Of a DNA stretch of 64,000 nt, positions 1 to 7,325 are shown in pieces. The position numbers and the translations under genes were made by a program. A model generated the notes under the pieces. The model was given only the letters and a program-made list of their open reading frames with translations. It was not told the DNA's origin and made no database searches. Each line of letters opens with the position of its first letter. Position 1 is the stretch's first letter. The stretch is from assembly GCA_045650505.1 (NCBI GenBank), contig JAZRRE010000010.1, positions 19,057 through 83,056 on the forward strand, in the 5' to 3' direction. Origin of the DNA: RGIG1681 sp045650505. GTDB taxonomy: Bacteria; Bacillota; Clostridia; Christensenellales; UBA1242.

Positions 1-677
1 AGGTTTTCATCTTTTTCAATAAGAGTTTTTACTGAGTTTAGTAAAAAATGGTATGTATCAGGAATCGCTTCGGTAATCCTATTGTCGTTAAAAATTTCGA
101 TAATCCAGTTATAATCATAAATGATATTTTCAAGCAACTTTTCAATTTCTAAATCAATAATTCCATTAATAGCACTTGCATATAGGCGATTGTTTATGTT
201 GTTTAAAAAGAATTTAAAGTTTTTTCTTTGCTTTACAAGAAAATGTACATCGTCCATAATTTTGATTTGTTTTTCATAAGAAAATTTTGTAAATTTTTTA
301 AACTTTTCTTTATATTGTTCACTTTGATATTCTAGCATTTCAATAGTTTTTAAATTAGATTTATCAAGAAGAAAACTAGAATAATATAAAAATTCTGCAA
401 CGAATTTTTTTACATCTGAATAAAATAATGCCTTTAGATTTTGCTTTGTGTTATGTGATGAAATTATATGAATAATTTCAACAAGCAAAGAAACAATGCC
501 TGAAGTTAATAGTCCTGTGCCTACACTTATATAAACACTATTTAAGGAATCGTTGGCTTTGATAATGAAGAAGATTCCAAGCCCCAATATAAAAATATTT
601 AATATAATTAAACAATTGTTTAGAGATAAAAAACATTCTAATTTTTTAGCAAACTTATGTTTTTTTGTTTTTTCCAT
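1..677 (-). CDS. Hypothetical two-TM membrane protein (C-terminus cut by window edge)
   Basis: I translated this by hand. An ATG at 677 opens a frame that stays open to base 1, giving 225 codons without a stop; the C-terminus lies outside the window. The protein has two hydrophobic segments (about residues 20-40 and 50-70) followed by a long Lys/Glu/Phe/Asn-rich, mostly helical soluble region. No enzyme motif is visible. The ATG lies 1 nt after the stop of the XRE regulator gene, so the two are almost certainly co-transcribed from the leftward promoter near 905. Its place next to repressor genes and a recombinase suggests element cargo (inference). Confidence 0.7.
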   Translation of the reverse strand, partial: MEKTKKHKFAKKLECFLSLNNCLIILNIFILGLGIFFIIKANDSLNSVYISVGTGLLTSGIVSLLVEIIHIISSHNTKQNLKALFYSDVKKFVAEFLYYSSFLLDKSNLKTIEMLEYQSEQYKEKFKKFTKFSYEKQIKIMDDVHFLVKQRKNFKFFLNNINNRLYASAINGIIDLEIEKLLENIIYDYNWIIEIFNDNRITEAIPDTYHFLLNSVKTLIEKDEN

Positions 678-678
678 A

Positions 679-882
679 CTAATTTTCCAATCCTATTAAA
701 TAATCTGATGAGCAACCAAAGAAGTGACAAAGTATAATTATGCTGTCAATATTTGGAACTCTTAAATTCTTTTCCCAACGGTTAATACAAGCTGTGCTTA
801 TATTAACTTTTTTAGATAATTCATATTGTGTAAGATTTTGTTCTTCTCTTAACTCTTTTAATCTTTCTGCGAACTTGTTCAT
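679..882 (-). CDS. XRE-family HTH repressor (67 aa)
   Basis: A small DNA-binding protein that is almost entirely one Cro/CI-type helix-turn-helix (residues 5-60; pattern L-T-Q-x-E-L-S-K-K then INRWEKNLRVPN, a typical recognition-helix region). It has no sensor or cleavage domain. It is divergent from a second HTH gene at 997, and three identical 12-bp palindromes lie between them, which it most likely binds. It overlaps or abuts the downstream membrane protein gene by operon spacing. It probably acts as the repressor of a small integrated element. Which of the two regulators is CI-like and which is Cro-like cannot be told from sequence. Confidence 0.88.
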   Translation of the reverse strand: MNKFAERLKELREEQNLTQYELSKKVNISTACINRWEKNLRVPNIDSIIILCHFFGCSSDYLIGLEN

Positions 883-903
883 ACTTACTCCTTATTTTGA
901 ATT

Positions 904-983
904 AGTATATACCAAATGGTAATAAAATACTTGACTTTTACCAAATGGTAAATATATAATATATATGCATATACCAAATGGTA
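904..983. promoter_or_regulatory. Divergent switch region with three identical operators
   Basis: The 12-mer TACCAAATGGTA (5-bp inverted arms around AA) occurs three times, at 910-921, 939-950 and 972-983. The leftward -10 (TATACT, complement of 904-909) is covered by the first copy. The second copy lies between the -35 and -10 of the rightward promoter, and the third lies just downstream of it. This is the layout of a phage-type repressor/antirepressor switch. Confidence 0.85.
931..960 (+). promoter_or_regulatory. Rightward promoter of XRE/recombinase operon
   Basis: TTGACT at 931-936 and TATAAT at 955-960 with an 18-bp spacer that contains the middle operator. It drives the HTH gene at 997 and, through it, the recombinase. 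Confidence 0.75.
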
Positions 984-996
984 AAATGGAGTAATT

Positions 997-1197
997 ATGA
1001 AAAATACAATTAAAACTGAAATTATAGAAAAATATATAAATGAAAACAAATTAAGCAAAACGAAATTCTGTAAAATGTGTAAGATTAGTCCTAGCACATT
1101 AAATAAGATTATGACTAATGATGATAACTTTGGAATAATTGCACTTTTTAAGATTGCAAGAGTAATTAAGGTTCATGTATATCAAATGTTTAATTAG
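997..1197 (+). CDS. Small XRE/Cro-like HTH protein (66 aa)
   Basis: A 66-residue helix-turn-helix protein; the HTH core spans about residues 18-48 (L-S-K-T-K-F-C-K-M-C-K-I-S-P-S-T-L-N-K). There is no room for any other domain. The start is supported by a GGAG ribosome binding site 7-8 nt upstream. Its stop codon is part of the TTAGGAGG ribosome binding site of the following recombinase gene, so the two are translationally close and form one operon. It probably competes with the divergent repressor for the three shared operators and controls recombinase expression (inference from layout). Confidence 0.85.
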   Translation: MKNTIKTEIIEKYINENKLSKTKFCKMCKISPSTLNKIMTNDDNFGIIALFKIARVIKVHVYQMFN

Positions 1198-1208
1198 GAG
1201 GTATTATA

Positions 1209-2750
1209 TTGAAAAAAAGAGCTGTTATATATGCGAGATTTAGTTCGCATAGTCAAACTGAACAATCTATTGAAGGTCAACTTCGTGAGTGTTATGAGTT
1301 TGCAAGAAGAAACAAATATATAGTTTTGGAAGAATATATTGATAGAGCAATTTCTGGAACAACAGACAAAAGACCTGATTTCTTGCGAATGATAGAAGAT
1401 GGCAAGAGTAAAAACTTTGATTATGTTATTGTTTACCAATTAGATAGATTTGCAAGAAATAGATATGATAGTGCTCACTATAAAAATATTCTCCATAAAA
1501 ATGGTATTAAGGTTTTATCGGCAAAAGAAAATATTTCAGACGAACCAAGCGGTTCCCTTATGGAATCTGTTTTGGAAGGTATGGCAGAATATTATTCCAG
1601 AGAATTAGCACAAAAGGTTAAAAGAGGTATAAGAGAAAGTTTGATTAAGGGAAATTATATAGGTGGTTATATCTTGTATGGGTATAATGTTGAGAATAAA
1701 AAGTATGTGATAAACGAAAAAGAAAGTGCTATTATAAGACAAGTTTTTGAAAACTATGCTAATGGCATTAAGGCACAAGAAATAGTTAATGAATTAAACA
1801 ACAAAGGACTTAAAACAAAATATGGCAGAGATTGGACTTTAAACATAATTGCTAAAATGTTACGAAATCCTAAATATATTGGAAAGTGCATTATAAACGA
1901 AGTTGAGTATGATAATGTTTTTCCACCAATTATTGATGAAAAGATATTTAAACAATGTAATGATATTATGGATTCACACAAACATAGACAAAGAAAAGAA
2001 ATAGATGATGAAGATATTTATATTTTAAGTGGAAAACTTTATTGTGGTGAGTGTGGTCATTTAATGACTGCTGAAACAGGAACAAGTTCAACAGGTGTTG
2101 TTTATAGATATTACAAATGTTTTGGTAAAAAGAAACGAGCGAATAATTGTGGCAAACATAATGTTAAAAAAGATGAGATTGAGAACTTTGTTTTTGAAAA
2201 GACAAAAGAATATGTCTTGGAACCTAAAACTACTGAAAGTATAGCCACAGTTGTTGTAGATAAGTTTAATAGCGAACTTGCTAATAACTATGTTTTAATC
2301 AAACTACAAGAAGCATTAAAAGAAAAAACAAGAGCAATAAACTCTATGCTTGATGCTATTGAAAAAGGAATTTACACAAGGTCAACCCAAGAAAGATTGC
2401 TTAAACTTGAACAAGAACAAGCAGAACTTGAAGATAAAATTGCTTATGAAGAAAGTCATCAACTTAAACCACTTGAAAAGTCTAAAATTGTTGAGTTTTT
2501 AAAAATATATGCAAAACAGAAATTTGAAAGCAAAAGAGATAGAAATGATTTCTTTAATAACTTCATTTCAAGAGTTAACTTATTTGATGACCGAATTACA
2601 ATTGTTTATAATACAAGTCTAAATCCTGCAACTGAAATATACAATAGACCCGAAAGCGACCCCGATGACGACACAAATGATAGTGGCACAACAATTTATA
2701 AGCAAGATGTGGAATTGACTGAAAATGACATAAAAAAAATTGCCGTTTGA
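1209..2750 (+). CDS. Large serine recombinase (integrase)
   Basis: A 513-aa site-specific recombinase. The N-terminal resolvase domain has the YARFSS box, with R10 and S12 as the expected catalytic pair, and the downstream VYQLDRFARN motif. It is followed by a recombinase domain (about 160-260), a zinc ribbon (CGECG near residue 278, second cysteine pair near 310-320) and a C-terminal coiled coil (about 350-450). Length and domain order fit large serine integrases of integrative elements. The start is TTG, chosen because AGGAGG lies at the right distance and no ATG fits better. The gene ends 24 bp from the 3' end of tRNA-Ser, and its last codons overlap the tRNA terminator on the other strand. 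Confidence 0.95.
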   Translation: MKKRAVIYARFSSHSQTEQSIEGQLRECYEFARRNKYIVLEEYIDRAISGTTDKRPDFLRMIEDGKSKNFDYVIVYQLDRFARNRYDSAHYKNILHKNGIKVLSAKENISDEPSGSLMESVLEGMAEYYSRELAQKVKRGIRESLIKGNYIGGYILYGYNVENKKYVINEKESAIIRQVFENYANGIKAQEIVNELNNKGLKTKYGRDWTLNIIAKMLRNPKYIGKCIINEVEYDNVFPPIIDEKIFKQCNDIMDSHKHRQRKEIDDEDIYILSGKLYCGECGHLMTAETGTSSTGVVYRYYKCFGKKKRANNCGKHNVKKDEIENFVFEKTKEYVLEPKTTESIATVVVDKFNSELANNYVLIKLQEALKEKTRAINSMLDAIEKGIYTRSTQERLLKLEQEQAELEDKIAYEESHQLKPLEKSKIVEFLKIYAKQKFESKRDRNDFFNNFISRVNLFDDRITIVYNTSLNPATEIYNRPESDPDDDTNDSGTTIYKQDVELTENDIKKIAV

Positions 2751-2771
2751 CTTTTCGTTCAAACGACAATT
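2732..2771 (-). terminator. Terminator of tRNA-Ser (overlaps recombinase 3' end)
   Basis: Inverted repeat 2738-2750 / 2759-2771 (13 bp, one mismatch). On the minus strand it is followed by eight T residues. The hairpin starts a few bases after the tRNA CCA end, so it terminates the tRNA transcript. On the plus strand there is no T tract. Confidence 0.85.
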
Positions 2772-2774
2772 GTC

Positions 2775-2862
2775 TGGCGGAGAGTTAGGGATTCGAACCC
2801 CAGATAGCTTTCACTATGCCAGTTTTCAAGACTGGTGTATTCAACCGCTCTACCAACTCTCC
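2775..2862 (-). tRNA. tRNA-Ser (anticodon UGA)
   Basis: 88 nt with a GGAGAGT/ACTCTCC acceptor stem, discriminator G, an encoded CCA, the GGTTCGAATCC T-arm, a long class II variable arm and anticodon loop CTTGAAA (anticodon TGA, reads UCA). It has its own promoter upstream and a terminator just after the CCA. Confidence 0.96.
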
Positions 2863-2899
2863 ATATTTAGTTTTTGTGTTAACTTGGTTAACGAGTATT

Positions 2900-2928
2900 A
2901 GTATATGTTATATTGAACAAAAAATCAA
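2900..2928 (-). promoter_or_regulatory. Promoter of tRNA-Ser
   Basis: On the minus strand, TTGATT (complement of 2923-2928), a 17-bp spacer and TATACT (complement of 2900-2905), about 38 bp upstream of the tRNA. Confidence 0.75.
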
Positions 2929-3038
2929 GTGTTTTTTAGAAAAATTTTTATATTTTTTGTTTATTGATATTTTTATTTTACAAGTATTTTTATTTGATGA
3001 TTAAATTTTATATTTTCAGGATTGCAAGTTTTTTGTTC

Positions 3039-3066
3039 AAAAAAAGGAAGTCAAACGACTTCCTTT
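3039..3066 (-). terminator. Terminator of the orphan small RNA
   Basis: Ten-bp perfect stem AAAGGAAGTC/GACTTCCTTT (3043-3052 / 3057-3066), 4-nt loop, followed on the minus strand by a seven-T run. Confidence 0.8.
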
Positions 3067-3158
3067 TATAATGAAGGTGGGCGTGGTTTAATTTACCCCA
3101 CATCTCTTTTACCCATAAAGGGGTGCAGAATTACCACTAAATCTTCTACCTCTTCATT
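3039..3158 (-). ncRNA. Orphan structured small RNA, class not recognised
   Basis: A roughly 120-nt transcript predicted from a near-perfect promoter upstream and a hairpin plus seven-T terminator. The body folds as one long interrupted hairpin: a closing stem pairs 3152-3157 with 3071-3076, GTGGT pairs with ACCAC (3133-3137 with 3083-3087), and ACCCC pairs with GGGGT (3120-3124 with 3095-3099). The same ACCCC can instead pair with the nearby GGGT (3111-3114), so two folds exclude each other. No SRP (GGAAGCA), tmRNA, 6S or T-box signature is present. The 482-bp gap between tRNA-Ser and the helicase gene is otherwise only promoters. Confidence 0.62.
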
Positions 3159-3164
3159 GTTAAT

Positions 3165-3193
3165 ATTATATATAATATTTTCTTTTTTGTAAA
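3165..3193 (-). promoter_or_regulatory. Promoter of the orphan small RNA
   Basis: On the minus strand, TTTACA (complement of 3188-3193), exactly 17 bp, then TATAAT (complement of 3165-3170). Predicted start near 3158. Confidence 0.75.
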
Positions 3194-3279
3194 GATGAAA
3201 GGGAAAATACATTTTAATTTGAGATAATTTTCATTTTTGAGCAAAGGTTACAAAGTTGGTTTTAAATTGGGTGTAAGCA

Positions 3280-3308
3280 TTGCAACAAGAGGTGATTTAT
3301 GGTATAAT
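3280..3308 (+). promoter_or_regulatory. Promoter of the helicase/nuclease gene
   Basis: TTGCAA (3280-3285), 17 bp, TATAAT (3303-3308). It lies inside the 5' extension of the open frame, which shows that translation starts downstream, at 3345. Confidence 0.75.
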
Positions 3309-3344
3309 AGATGTGCTGAAAATTTATCTTTAAAGGAGTGTTTA

Positions 3345-6300
3345 ATGAAGAGTATTTACACTTATTACAAAGAAAGACTTATTGAAATTAGTGGTAGAAA
3401 CAGAAGTTTATACCTTAAGAATTTTAACAGAAAGAATGGTTTTGACATAGGCAAAATTCTTTATGAAAATCAAGAGTTTGCTGGTGAATTTTTAAGCAAT
3501 TTATGGAATGGAATTGCAGAGCCTTTTAGAATTATTGGAAAGAACACAAAAGATTCAATTTTGAAGGCTGGCGATTTTGACAACAGATTTCCTGACAAAG
3601 AGTTTGAGAACGAAAAAGAAAAGGCAAGATATGACAGAAGAAAAAAAGAATCTGGCAAAAAACTTGTGGAATATGAATGTCAAAGTCTTCGAATCTTGAA
3701 GCGTGAGATTGAAGAAATTGAAAAAGAAACCGGAAGATATGAACTTTATTTGTGTTATCCTTTTGTGTTTGGGGCTTCTAAAAATTACACATTCAAAGCA
3801 CCACTTTTAATGTTTCCAGTGGTGATTGATGTTATTGATGACACTAATGTTGACATATCACTAAAGCAAGGGGATTCAATTCAACTTAACAAAGCACTTC
3901 TTCTTGCGATTGCTGATGGGCACAGATTAAACCTTGAAGGGCTTGAAACTGAATTTGATTCACTTTCAAAATTTAACGGCATTCAAGGTGTGTTAGACTA
4001 TTTAAGAAAATTTGGAATCAAGATTTCTTATCAATCAAGAAAGAATGTTTTTCCATTTGGAAGATATGATGAGCCAAATGCACATTCAAGTTTAGAAGTT
4101 AAAAATCTTTGTGTGCTTTCAAGATGCAGTTTGGCAAATTCGATTTATGCAGACTATTCAGCGCTTGAAAAGAAGCATTTAACAAATGATTCAATCAATG
4201 AACTTTTGAATACAAAAATTATTAAACGCAAGCCTGAAAAACCGGGCAAATTGTTTTTGGTTAACAGTGTTGACTATGCACAGCAACAAGTTGTTAAACA
4301 AGTTAACACAAGTGGAAATATGGTTATTTATGGACCTCCTGGAACAGGTAAGTCGCAAACCATTGTGAATGTGATTTCTGATGCAATTTCGAAAGGCAAA
4401 AAGGTTCTTGTTGTTTCGCAAAAGAAAGCAGCACTTGAAGTTATTTATAACCGTATGGGAACACTTAATGATAAGGCAATGTTTTTGACTGATGCTGAAA
4501 AAGAAAAGCGTTCATTTTATTCAAGATGTTTTGCTTCTCACGAAAAAATGGTTTCTCACGAAATTAATGAAAGACTTATTGATGAGTATGAAGAAGCAGA
4601 AAAACAACTTGCCGTTGAAACTGATAATTTAAAGATGATTTCTAACTGTTTGACCGAAATCACTCCATTTGGAATTTCTGCTCAAGATATGTATTGCAAT
4701 TCTTATAAAATTGGCAAAAATTCGGTTGAGTATGCGGTTTATAAAGAAATGCTTAAAGACAGCAAACTTATGAACCTTAAATATCAAGAACTTGCTGGAG
4801 CTATTGAACTTTTGCAAGAGAAAAACAAGGCAGAAATTTATTATAATTTTGTTGAAGATAAAAAGAAAAATCCGTTTATTGACCATCTGCAAGAAACTAT
4901 TAGTGTTCACACTGTTGCAGAAGCACAAAGCAAGTTAGAAAAACTTTGCACTTCAAGAAAACCACTTTTTGACACTGCAAAGTATAAATTTTCAAGACAG
5001 GTTTTGACATATTATCACGAAATCAAAACAAAGAAAGATATCTCTCCACTTATTAAACTTATTGCCAGATTTGAGTTTCCAAAAGATGCGAAGTTTTTGA
5101 AAGTGAGCAAAGTTATGTTTCCAATGTATCCTTTTGCAAAAGTGAAAATTAGCAAAAAGGAAAAATATGTTAAAGATGAAATTCAAAAGACAGTTAGTGC
5201 GATTGAAGAGTATGTTAAAGATTATGAATTCTTGAAAAATGTGCTTTCAGCAGAAGGTTATTTGATGGCGATTGATGGACTTTTGAATGGAAATACCTCT
5301 GTTTTAAGATTGCTTTTATCTGCTGTTCAAAACTACATTAAACTTCGTGATGTTAACATCATTTTGAAAAATTTGGAAGATAACCAAAAAATTGTTTTGA
5401 ACTTTGCTTATAGAAATTCAAACACTTACACAAAATATAAACTTATTTTAGACAAAGTTTTGCCGATAAGAATTTATCATGAAATTGTGAGTTTTGAAGC
5501 AGAAAAGAAAGATATGCTTTCAACTATTGTTAACTTTGAAAATATCAAAGCAAGAATAGTTGCTCTTAAAGCACAATTAAATTCAATCAGCAGGCAAGTG
5601 GCAGAACAATCGTTTGTTGAAGATTATCGCAAAATGCTTAAAGGAACTGCAGAAGCAAAAGATTATGCTTATCAAATCAGCAAAAAGCAAAGTTTCTGGA
5701 CCATTCGCAAAATGATGAATGTTTACGGAAAATATTTGTTTAAGCTTTTTCCATGTTGGCTTTTATCACCAGAAAATGTTTCGACAATTTTGCCACTAGA
5801 GAGAAATATGTTTGATATCGTGCTTTTTGATGAAGCTTCGCAGGTGTTTATCGAAAACACAATTCCAACAATTTATCGTGGAAGCAGAATTGTTGTTGCA
5901 GGTGATGCTAAACAACTTCGACCAACAGCAACTTTTATGAAGCGTTATATGGGTGCTAACATTGATGATAATCTTGATTATTCAACACAGGCAGCACTTG
6001 AGGTTGAAAGTTTGCTTGACCTTGCAGTTTCAAGATTTAATAGTGCTAACATTAATTATCACTATAGAAGCAAACATGAAGAACTTATTGATTTTTCAAA
6101 CAAAGCGTTCTATGAAAATAGGCTTCAAATTGCACCTAATGTTTCTAAAAACATTAAACAAAAGCCAATAGAGAGAATTTTGGTGAATGGAATTTGGAGT
6201 GACAGAAAAAATCTTGTTGAAGCAAAGAAAGTTGTTGAACTCACCAAACAAATTTTGAAGACAAGAAAGAATAGGGAAACCATTGGAATCATCACATTCA

Positions 6301-7142
6301 ATGCAGAGCAAGAAATGCTTATTGAAGACTTGATTGACAAAGAATGTGGAAGTAATGATGAATTTAGAAAATTGTTTATTGAAGAAAGCAATCGAATTGA
6401 AAATGGCGAAGATGTGAGCTTGTTTGTAAAGAACCTTGAAAATGTGCAAGGTGATGAAAGAGATATCATTATTTTCTCAATCGGCTATGCTGCAAATGAT
6501 TATGGAAAAGTTAATGCGACATTTGGTTCACTTTCAAATGAGGGTGGGGAAAATCGTTTGAATGTTGCAATCACAAGAGCCAAAAAGAAGATTTATGTGG
6601 TGACTAGCATTGAACCAGAAAAACTTAAAGTTGAGGGTTCAAAGTTTGCAGGACCAAAACTTCTTCGCAGTTATTTAACTTATGTTCGTGCTGTGTCTGA
6701 AGGCAATACAGATGAAGTTAAAACAATTTTAAATTCGTTTGGTGAAACAAACACTGTTACAAAAAAGTCACTTATGACCAGCATTGAAGAACAGATTTCA
6801 AAGAAACTTGAAAAACTTGGATATAAAACTGAACTTAATCTTGGAAACTCTAACAGCAAGATTTCTATCGCTGTTTATGACAAGAAAAAAGACAGGTATT
6901 TGCTTGGTATTGAAACTGACCAATCAGTGCTTGCAAGTTCGGCTTCACCTATTGAAAGAGATGTTTATCGCAGTGAATTTTTAAAGTCACGTGGCTGGAA
7001 GATTTGCCGTGTTTGGAGTCGTGATTATTGGCACAATCCATCACAAGTTATTAGCACGCTTGTTCGTGAAATTGAAAAACAAAAGAAAGCACTTTATGCA
7101 GAAAGTGCAAAAACAACCAAAAAGATAACAAAAGGCGCATAG
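3345..7142 (+). CDS. DUF4011-type superfamily 1 helicase with C-terminal endonuclease-like domain
   Basis: A 1265-aa protein. The start at 3345 is chosen because AAAGGAG lies 7 nt upstream and the promoter lies just before it; the frame is open further upstream. N-terminal DUF4011-like region (motif SGRNRSLYL near residue 18), Walker A GPPGTGKSQT at about 330, Walker B-type LFDEASQV at about 827, then the SF1 C-terminal half with VQGDERDIIIFSIGY and NVAITRAKK. The last 120 residues (GIETDQS... SRGWKICRVWSRDYW) look like the Vsr/MTES_1575-type endonuclease fold. Such helicase-nuclease fusions are often linked to defence or DNA repair. It is a single-gene unit beside a mobile element; its role here is unproven. 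Confidence 0.88.
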   Translation: MKSIYTYYKERLIEISGRNRSLYLKNFNRKNGFDIGKILYENQEFAGEFLSNLWNGIAEPFRIIGKNTKDSILKAGDFDNRFPDKEFENEKEKARYDRRKKESGKKLVEYECQSLRILKREIEEIEKETGRYELYLCYPFVFGASKNYTFKAPLLMFPVVIDVIDDTNVDISLKQGDSIQLNKALLLAIADGHRLNLEGLETEFDSLSKFNGIQGVLDYLRKFGIKISYQSRKNVFPFGRYDEPNAHSSLEVKNLCVLSRCSLANSIYADYSALEKKHLTNDSINELLNTKIIKRKPEKPGKLFLVNSVDYAQQQVVKQVNTSGNMVIYGPPGTGKSQTIVNVISDAISKGKKVLVVSQKKAALEVIYNRMGTLNDKAMFLTDAEKEKRSFYSRCFASHEKMVSHEINERLIDEYEEAEKQLAVETDNLKMISNCLTEITPFGISAQDMYCNSYKIGKNSVEYAVYKEMLKDSKLMNLKYQELAGAIELLQEKNKAEIYYNFVEDKKKNPFIDHLQETISVHTVAEAQSKLEKLCTSRKPLFDTAKYKFSRQVLTYYHEIKTKKDISPLIKLIARFEFPKDAKFLKVSKVMFPMYPFAKVKISKKEKYVKDEIQKTVSAIEEYVKDYEFLKNVLSAEGYLMAIDGLLNGNTSVLRLLLSAVQNYIKLRDVNIILKNLEDNQKIVLNFAYRNSNTYTKYKLILDKVLPIRIYHEIVSFEAEKKDMLSTIVNFENIKARIVALKAQLNSISRQVAEQSFVEDYRKMLKGTAEAKDYAYQISKKQSFWTIRKMMNVYGKYLFKLFPCWLLSPENVSTILPLERNMFDIVLFDEASQVFIENTIPTIYRGSRIVVAGDAKQLRPTATFMKRYMGANIDDNLDYSTQAALEVESLLDLAVSRFNSANINYHYRSKHEELIDFSNKAFYENRLQIAPNVSKNIKQKPIERILVNGIWSDRKNLVEAKKVVELTKQILKTRKNRETIGIITFNAEQEMLIEDLIDKECGSNDEFRKLFIEESNRIENGEDVSLFVKNLENVQGDERDIIIFSIGYAANDYGKVNATFGSLSNEGGENRLNVAITRAKKKIYVVTSIEPEKLKVEGSKFAGPKLLRSYLTYVRAVSEGNTDEVKTILNSFGETNTVTKKSLMTSIEEQISKKLEKLGYKTELNLGNSNSKISIAVYDKKKDRYLLGIETDQSVLASSASPIERDVYRSEFLKSRGWKICRVWSRDYWHNPSQVISTLVREIEKQKKALYAESAKTTKKITKGA

Positions 7143-7160
7143 AAATGTGCGTCTTTTTTA
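7134..7160 (+). terminator. Terminator of the helicase gene
   Basis: Stem GGCGCATA/TGTGCGTC (with GU pairs) around GAAA, followed by TTTTTT; overlaps the stop codon. Confidence 0.7.
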
Positions 7161-7279
7161 TTTAATTTTATTTTTTTATGATTTATTTATGAATTTTTAG
7201 TGTATTTTTTTATCAAACTAATTATTAATGAAAAATGTAAAATTAATTTTAATTTATTTGGCGAATTTATTTTAATTGT

Positions 7280-7308
7280 TTGACTACATTATTTTAATAA
7301 TGTAAACT
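7280..7308 (+). promoter_or_regulatory. Promoter of the cysteine protease gene
   Basis: TTGACT (7280-7285), 17 bp, TAAACT (7303-7308). Confidence 0.6.
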
Positions 7309-7325
7309 TAAAATAGGTTATGATT

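Noticed and set aside
2775..2862. Claim of a proven attachment site at tRNA-Ser
   Set aside because: No second copy of the tRNA 3' end is visible in 1-2774, and the far end of the element is outside the window.
3039..3158. Orphan RNA as SRP RNA, 6S RNA, tmRNA or a T-box
   Set aside because: No GGAAGCA loop, too short for 6S or tmRNA, and it is followed by a terminator rather than a gene.
4629..4928. Antisense open frame inside the helicase gene
   Set aside because: No ribosome binding site or promoter, composition is a mirror of the real gene, and similar shadows occur in other long genes.
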